A stretch of 64,000 nt of DNA from assembly GCF_004011865.1 (NCBI RefSeq), contig NZ_RKLP01000004.1:331497-395496 (forward strand). Reading direction: 5' to 3'. The notes beneath the pieces were generated by a model. It saw only the letters and a program-made list of their open reading frames with translations. It was not told the DNA's origin and did no database searches. The position numbers and the translations under genes are program-made. Shown in pieces: positions 59,860-64,000 of the stretch (positions are counted from its first letter, which is position 1; each line of letters begins with the position of its first letter). Origin of the DNA: Prescottella agglutinans (GTDB taxonomy: Bacteria; Actinomycetota; Actinomycetes; Mycobacteriales; Mycobacteriaceae).

Positions 59860-60828
59860 ATGGCCTACGATCAAGACCGCGGCATGCCGTTCACCATCGT
59901 CCGCAAGGGGTACGACAAGGACGAGGTTCGGCGCTATTTCGACCGGTTCGACGCCGAGTTCCGCCTCACCGCGACGGATCGGGACGCGGCCGCGGCACAG
60001 GCCCGCGAACTGGCCAATCAGCTCGAGGACGCACGCGACGAGATCGACGAGCTGCGCCGCGACGTCGATCGTCTCTCGGTCCCGCCCACCACCGCGGAGG
60101 GCATGAGCGAGCGCATCTCCCGCATGCTCCGCCTCGCCTCCGACGAGGCGTCCGAGGTCCGCGCGAAGGCCGAAGCCGATGCCGCCGAGATGGTTTCGGT
60201 GGCGGAGCAGGACAGCCAGCGCCTCCGCCGGCAGTACGAATCGAAGACCACCGAACTCGAGGCGCGCCGTGTCGCCCTCGAACGCGAGCACGAGCAGACC
60301 ATGGCCACCGCGCGCGCCGAGGCGTCGCGCATCGTCGAGGCCGCCAAGTCCGAGCGCGACCGGCTGACCGCCGAGGCCGAGGCCAAGCGCGCCCAGGTGC
60401 AGCAGGACTTCGAGATCACCATGGCCGAGCGTCGCGCCAAGGTCGTCGCGGCCATCGAGGAACTCGAGGCCACCAGCAAGGCCGATGCCCATCGCCGGCT
60501 CACCGAGGCGAGCCAGGAGGCGCAGCGTCGACTCCGGGTGGCCACCGAACAGTCCGAGCGCAAGATCGCACACGCCAAGGAACTCGCCGAGGAACTGCGC
60601 GTGCTGCGCAGCCGAATCCTGGCTCAGCTCCTCGGCATTCGCGGTCAGCTCGATTCCGTGCCCGCCATGCTCGCGTCCGTCAACCGCGAAGCGGAGTTGC
60701 TCGACAACGCGGAGACCGCGGACCAGGCCGGCGCGGCGAACACGGCGGGCCAGGCCGGCAAGGACGACAAGTCCCCGTCACAGCCGAACGAGGCAGAGGT
60801 TCCCGCGAACGCCCCGGCGAAGAACTAG
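59860..60828 (+). CDS. DivIVA-like coiled-coil protein
   Basis: A 322-residue protein with a DivIVA-type N-terminus (MPFTIVRKGYDKDEVRRYFDRFDAEF), then about 200 residues of heptad coiled coil rich in Glu, Arg and Ala, and an acidic, disordered C-terminus (KDDKSPSQPNEAEVPANAPAKN). DivIVA-type proteins of this order organise polar growth or septum formation; this is not Wag31 by context or length. A -10-like TAGATT (59847-59852) ends 7 bases before the ATG, suggesting a leaderless transcript. Confidence 0.82.
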   Translation: MAYDQDRGMPFTIVRKGYDKDEVRRYFDRFDAEFRLTATDRDAAAAQARELANQLEDARDEIDELRRDVDRLSVPPTTAEGMSERISRMLRLASDEASEVRAKAEADAAEMVSVAEQDSQRLRRQYESKTTELEARRVALEREHEQTMATARAEASRIVEAAKSERDRLTAEAEAKRAQVQQDFEITMAERRAKVVAAIEELEATSKADAHRRLTEASQEAQRRLRVATEQSERKIAHAKELAEELRVLRSRILAQLLGIRGQLDSVPAMLASVNREAELLDNAETADQAGAANTAGQAGKDDKSPSQPNEAEVPANAPAKN

Positions 60829-61145
60829 GACCAGCGGCGCGTCAGCCCGCGCGTGTGGCGCCCGCTCCAGCACCCGGTGTGCCAGTGACGCCGATCGTCG
60901 GCACCACCGGGGTCGGACGGCCACGCCACCACGTGTGCGACGCCGGGACGCACGTCCTGGTCGCACCCCGGGCAGCGGTACGTCTTGGTCGCGCGGGCAC
61001 CCGGGACCTGACGGACCATGTACCGCTCGCCCTCGTAACCGGCGGGGCCGGATTCCTCACGGGCCAGGGCATTTCCGAACAGGCTGCCGCTGACTGCCGT
61101 CTCGGTACGACGGACGGGCTTGCGGGACTGGTTACGACGCGGCAC
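60825..61145 (-). CDS. Small Cys-His protein, unknown function
   Basis: A 106-residue basic protein with a likely zinc site from CPGCDQ, WPSD and HWHTGCW (residues about 58-92). Similar actinobacterial proteins are often labelled ATP/GTP-binding protein without evidence. It starts MPRRNQSRKPVRRTETAVSG. Its stop overlaps the convergent DivIVA-like gene by 4 bases. Neighbour of nucS. Confidence 0.75.
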   Translation of the reverse strand: MPRRNQSRKPVRRTETAVSGSLFGNALAREESGPAGYEGERYMVRQVPGARATKTYRCPGCDQDVRPGVAHVVAWPSDPGGADDRRHWHTGCWSGRHTRGLTRRWS

Positions 61146-61166
61146 TCCACCAGTCTAGGACCGCAC

Positions 61167-61192
61167 CGCCGGCGACGACCTCGTCGCCGGCG
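61167..61192 (-). terminator. nucS terminator hairpin
   Basis: 12-base arms CGCCGGCGACGA / TCGTCGCCGGCG lie 9 bases past the nucS stop. Confidence 0.65.
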
Positions 61193-61200
61193 CCGGGACG

Positions 61201-61890
61201 TCAGAACAGGCGGAACTCGGTGCTCTCGGTGCCGCGCAGCGCCTCGTAGTCGAGGATCAGGCACCGGATACCGCGATCGGTGGCGAGGGTCTTCGCCTGC
61301 GGCTTGATCTGCTGGGCCGCGAACACACCCGTCACGGGCGCGAGCAGCGGATCCCGGTTGAGCAGTTCGAGGTAGCGGGTGAGCTGCTCGACGCCGTCGA
61401 TCTCGCCACGCCGCTTGATCTCGACCGCGACCGTCGCACCGTCGGCGTTGCGGCACAGCAGATCCACCGGACCGATCGCCGTCATGTACTCCCGACGGAT
61501 CAGCGTGTATCCCTCGCCGAGCGTCTCCACGTGCTCCGCCAGCAGTTCCTGCAGGTGCGCTTCGACGCCGTCCTTGACCAGACCCGGATCGACCCCCAAC
61601 TCGTGGCTCGAGTCGTGCTCGATCTCCTCGATGGTGATCCGCAGTTCCTCGCCAGCCTTGTTCGTGACGACCCACAACTGCTGCTCCGCGCCGTCGGGGC
61701 TCTCGCCGTCGGCGGTTTCGGACAGCCAGCACGGCGGGCTCATCCAGTTCAGCGGTTTGTAGGCGCGGTCGTCCGCGTGGATGCTGACCGATCCGTCCGC
61801 CTTGATCAGGAGGAGTCGACGTGCCATCGGCAGATGGGAGGTCAGTCGACCGACGTAGTCGACACGGCAACGAGCAATGACAAGACGCAC
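61201..61890 (-). CDS. nucS: Endonuclease NucS (EndoMS), mismatch repair
   Basis: A 229-residue nuclease that cuts at mismatches and replaces MutS/MutL repair in actinobacteria. N-terminal DNA-binding half starts [23 protein letters not shown]. The C-terminal RecB-like nuclease has [23 protein letters not shown] with the catalytic Asp, Glu and Lys, then [15 protein letters not shown] at 61888-61890 with a -10-like TAGGGT six bases upstream, so probably leaderless. Matches Rv1321. Confidence 0.96.
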   Translation of the reverse strand: MRLVIARCRVDYVGRLTSHLPMARRLLLIKADGSVSIHADDRAYKPLNWMSPPCWLSETADGESPDGAEQQLWVVTNKAGEELRITIEEIEHDSSHELGVDPGLVKDGVEAHLQELLAEHVETLGEGYTLIRREYMTAIGPVDLLCRNADGATVAVEIKRRGEIDGVEQLTRYLELLNRDPLLAPVTGVFAAQQIKPQAKTLATDRGIRCLILDYEALRGTESTEFRLF

Positions 61891-61933
61891 TCGCCCACCC
61901 TAGTGGATGGATTCGGACTAATCTCGAACGACC

Positions 61934-63535
61934 ATGGACCTGCGCCTATCCGCCGACCAGCCCCTCGGTTCCCGCCTGCTCGGAACCCCCACGGAGACAC
62001 CACGTATCCGACGCATCCGCGTGCAGACCCTCCTCACCACGTCGCTGGTGGGCGCCAATCTGATCGGCGCGGCGGTGGTTGCGGTGCTCGTGACGTTCGT
62101 CGTGCCCGGGCCCGAGATGCTCGACCCCGAGTTCCGGTTCCTGAACTTCGTCGTGGTTCCCGTGTACCTGGCGATCGCCCTGCTGGTGGGGACGATCCGG
62201 GGGACTCGGCGGGCGCTGCACAGCCTGCACTGGATCGTGCAGGACCGCACCCCCACCGAACACGACCGGCTGACGGCACTGACGATGCCGTGGCGTCTGA
62301 CCAAGATGCAGATCGGGCAGTGGACGATCGCGCTGGTGTTCATGACGACCGCCTACGGCTTGGTCGACCCGCAGACGCTCCCGAAGATCGGCTTCACCAT
62401 CGCTTTCGGCGGAATCACCATCTGTGCCTTCAGCCACGTGTTCAGCGAGTTCGCCCTGCGGCCGGCGGCGGCCCGCGCCCTCGAGACCGGCATGCGCCCC
62501 GACGTCCGTCTCGGCGGCGTCGTCGGACGCACCCTGCTCGCGTGGATCCTCGGCACCGGTGTGCCGATCACCGGCCTGATGATCGTCGCGGCCTACGCCT
62601 ACCTCAGCAAGGACAGCACCCCCAACCAGTTGGTCGTCGCGATCGTCGGACTCGGCACCATCACACTCTTCTTCGGGCTGCTGCTGATCCTCTTGAACGC
62701 CCGCGCCACGGTCGCGCCGATCCGATCGGTCAAGGCCGGGATGAGCCGGATCGAGGACGGGCACCTCGACACCGCGATCGTCGTGTACGACGGAACGGAA
62801 CTCGGCGAACTCCAGTCCGGGTTCAACCGCATGGCCGACGGCCTCCGCGAGCGCGAACGCATCCGCGACTTGTTCGGGAGGCACGTCGGCCACGATGTCG
62901 CCGAGGCGGCACTCGTCTCCCCGCCCACCCTCGGCGGCGAGGAGCGGGAGGTCGCGGTGTTCTTCGTCGATCTGGTCGGATCGACCGAGCTGGCCGCCAC
63001 ACGCCCTCCCGGTGAGGTGGTCGATCTGCTCAACCGATTCTTCGACGTGGTCGTCGACGAGGTCGACCGCCACGGCGGCTTCGTGAACAAGTTCGAGGGC
63101 GACGCCGCGCTGGCTATCTTCGGGGCACCGCGCGATCTGGACGACGCACCGGGGAGCGCACTGGCCGCGGCCCGCGCGATCCGACGCCGGCTACCCGTCG
63201 AGGTGCCCGAATGCCGCGCCGCCATCGGTGTCGCCGCAGGCACCGCGGTAGCAGGCAATATCGGGGCGCGAGAACGGTTCGAGTACACGGTGATCGGCGA
63301 TCCGGTGAACGAAGCAGCACGGCTGTCCGAGCTCGCCAAGTCCGATCCTGACGCGCTCCTCGCATCGTCGGTCACGGTCGAGTCGGCGCATCCCGCCGAG
63401 GCCCAGCGGTGGAAGGCCGGCGACCTGGTGGTCCTTCGTGGACGAACCACACCGACCCGGCTCGCACACGCCGTCGACGGACCGGTACGGCCCGGCCACG
63501 ATCAGCACTCCCCCGCGATTCCCACCGCCGACTGA
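61934..63535 (+). CDS. Membrane-bound class III adenylate cyclase with HAMP domain
   Basis: A 533-residue protein of the Rv1318c-Rv1320c type. Six predicted helices occupy about residues 30-260, a HAMP linker follows (ARATVAPIRSVKAGMSRIEDG), then the cyclase domain. Metal-binding Asp346 (FFVDLVGS) and Asp390 (KFEGDAALAIFG), purine-selecting Lys386 and Asp456, and transition-state Asn459 and Arg463 are all present, so it should make cAMP from ATP. A -10-like TAATCT ends 9 bases before the ATG. Divergent from nucS. Confidence 0.93.
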   Translation: MDLRLSADQPLGSRLLGTPTETPRIRRIRVQTLLTTSLVGANLIGAAVVAVLVTFVVPGPEMLDPEFRFLNFVVVPVYLAIALLVGTIRGTRRALHSLHWIVQDRTPTEHDRLTALTMPWRLTKMQIGQWTIALVFMTTAYGLVDPQTLPKIGFTIAFGGITICAFSHVFSEFALRPAAARALETGMRPDVRLGGVVGRTLLAWILGTGVPITGLMIVAAYAYLSKDSTPNQLVVAIVGLGTITLFFGLLLILLNARATVAPIRSVKAGMSRIEDGHLDTAIVVYDGTELGELQSGFNRMADGLRERERIRDLFGRHVGHDVAEAALVSPPTLGGEEREVAVFFVDLVGSTELAATRPPGEVVDLLNRFFDVVVDEVDRHGGFVNKFEGDAALAIFGAPRDLDDAPGSALAAARAIRRRLPVEVPECRAAIGVAAGTAVAGNIGARERFEYTVIGDPVNEAARLSELAKSDPDALLASSVTVESAHPAEAQRWKAGDLVVLRGRTTPTRLAHAVDGPVRPGHDQHSPAIPTAD

Positions 63536-63832
63536 TTCCGCGCCGGTCCGCAGCGTCCCAGGGCGCCCGGCCCGCGCCCGCACCCGGTCCTGCTTCGGGA
63601 CCGGGTGGTGGCGGTGTTCGTCGTGCGAGGTTCCACGATCGACGCGATCTCGAGTACTCGGATGTCGGCTGGGTGCGGTTCTCCGCGGGCCTTCTGCCCC
63701 CCAGTCCGACGCCCGGCACGGTTCGGCCGGCCGGGCCCCGGACCGTGCTCCCCCGATCGGCCCGCCGATCGCGGCCACGGCACCACGCCCACCGCCTCGG
63801 CCGACGGGTCGCGTGACCGTATACGGAAAACG
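63536..63832. other. Cyclase-rRNA terminator gap
   Basis: 297 bases after the cyclase stop with high GC and no convincing gene or repeat. Long open frames here run into the 5S rRNA and are not supported. Confidence 0.5.
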
Positions 63833-63869
63833 CCGAAGGCCCCCACCAAAAATTGGTGGGGGCCTTCGG
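63833..63869 (-). terminator. rRNA operon terminator
   Basis: 16-base perfect arms CCGAAGGCCCCCACCA / TGGTGGGGGCCTTCGG with a 5-base loop, then GCGTTTTCC on the minus strand, just past the 5S rRNA 3' end. Confidence 0.9.
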
Positions 63870-63877
63870 GAAAGGAT

Positions 63878-63995
63878 GTTCGGCGGTGTCCTACTCTCCC
63901 ACACCCTGTCGAGTGCAGTACCATCGGCGCTGGAGGGCTTAGCTTCCGGGTTCGGAATGGGACCGGGCGTTTCCCCTCCGCTATGGCCGCCGTAA
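63878..63995 (-). rRNA. rrf: 5S ribosomal RNA
   Basis: About 118 bases. On the minus strand it starts TTACGGCGGCCATAGCGG, includes AACGCCCGGTCCCATTCCGA and AAGCTAAGCCCTCCAGCGCC, and ends near GGACACCGCCGAA, pairing with the 5' end. It is the last gene of an rRNA operon whose 23S gene would lie beyond base 64000. Ends are estimated to within two bases. Confidence 0.96.
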
Positions 63996-64000
63996 CTCTA

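Noticed and set aside
63502..63924. A 140-codon minus-strand frame near the right end
   Set aside because: It runs through the rRNA terminator and into the 5S rRNA.

Overview
The window is high-GC DNA from an actinobacterium of the Mycobacteriales, most likely Rhodococcus or a close relative. The base composition, the many GTG starts, the chained overlapping start/stop codons, the GlgE pathway, NucS, an IdeR-type iron box and the gene order all point there. The order matches two Mycobacterium tuberculosis segments recalled from general knowledge: Rv2870c-Rv2909c for bases 1-32532 and Rv1343c-Rv1320c for 32800-63535. The junction between them lies at about 32533-32799. Genus and species are inferred.

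Bases 1-12000 hold the 5' part of dxr, a DUF2631 membrane protein, a Tat-exported PhoD phosphatase, rlmN, a LapA-domain protein, a CitE-like lyase, a secreted lipase, a methyltransferase, and the minus-strand run cdsA-frr-pyrH-tsf-rpsB. Bases 12000-25800 hold an M23 peptidase, xerC, a Bcr/CflA drug exporter, an iron-regulated viuB, a GIY-YIG protein, a lone HadA-like dehydratase, dprA-comM-yraN, DUF2469-rnhB-lepB, rplS, and a formylglycine-generating enzyme coupled to an unknown membrane protein. Bases 25700-32600 hold tex, an lppW-type lipoprotein, a flavin amine oxidase and trmD-rimM-khpA-rpsP.

Bases 32800-47600 hold two small membrane proteins, rdgB-rph-(cAMP phosphodiesterase-type MBL), a rhomboid protease, a P1 peptidase-DUF2017-clpS group, a pncB-pncA NAD salvage pair, dinG, an ABC exporter, a GabT-like aminotransferase and a protein with four predicted zinc sites. 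Bases 47700-55000 hold the alpha-glucan block: glgP, divergent from glgE-glgB. The rest is a lipoprotein metallopeptidase, a CnoX-like thioredoxin, a second DUF3817 protein, a thiolase, methylmalonyl-CoA epimerase, a DivIVA-like coiled-coil protein, nucS, a membrane adenylate cyclase, and the 5S rRNA end of an rRNA operon on the minus strand.

This is mainly core chromosome. I see no insertion sequence, phage, CRISPR array or tRNA. The least explained items are a perfect 15-bp-arm dyad between the GIY-YIG and HadA-like genes, a perfect 22-bp palindrome upstream of the MBL gene, a structured 444-base glgP/glgE intergenic region, the FGE-membrane protein pair, and DnaA-box-like sites upstream of yraN-comM-dprA. 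I did not find a convincing new multi-gene system.
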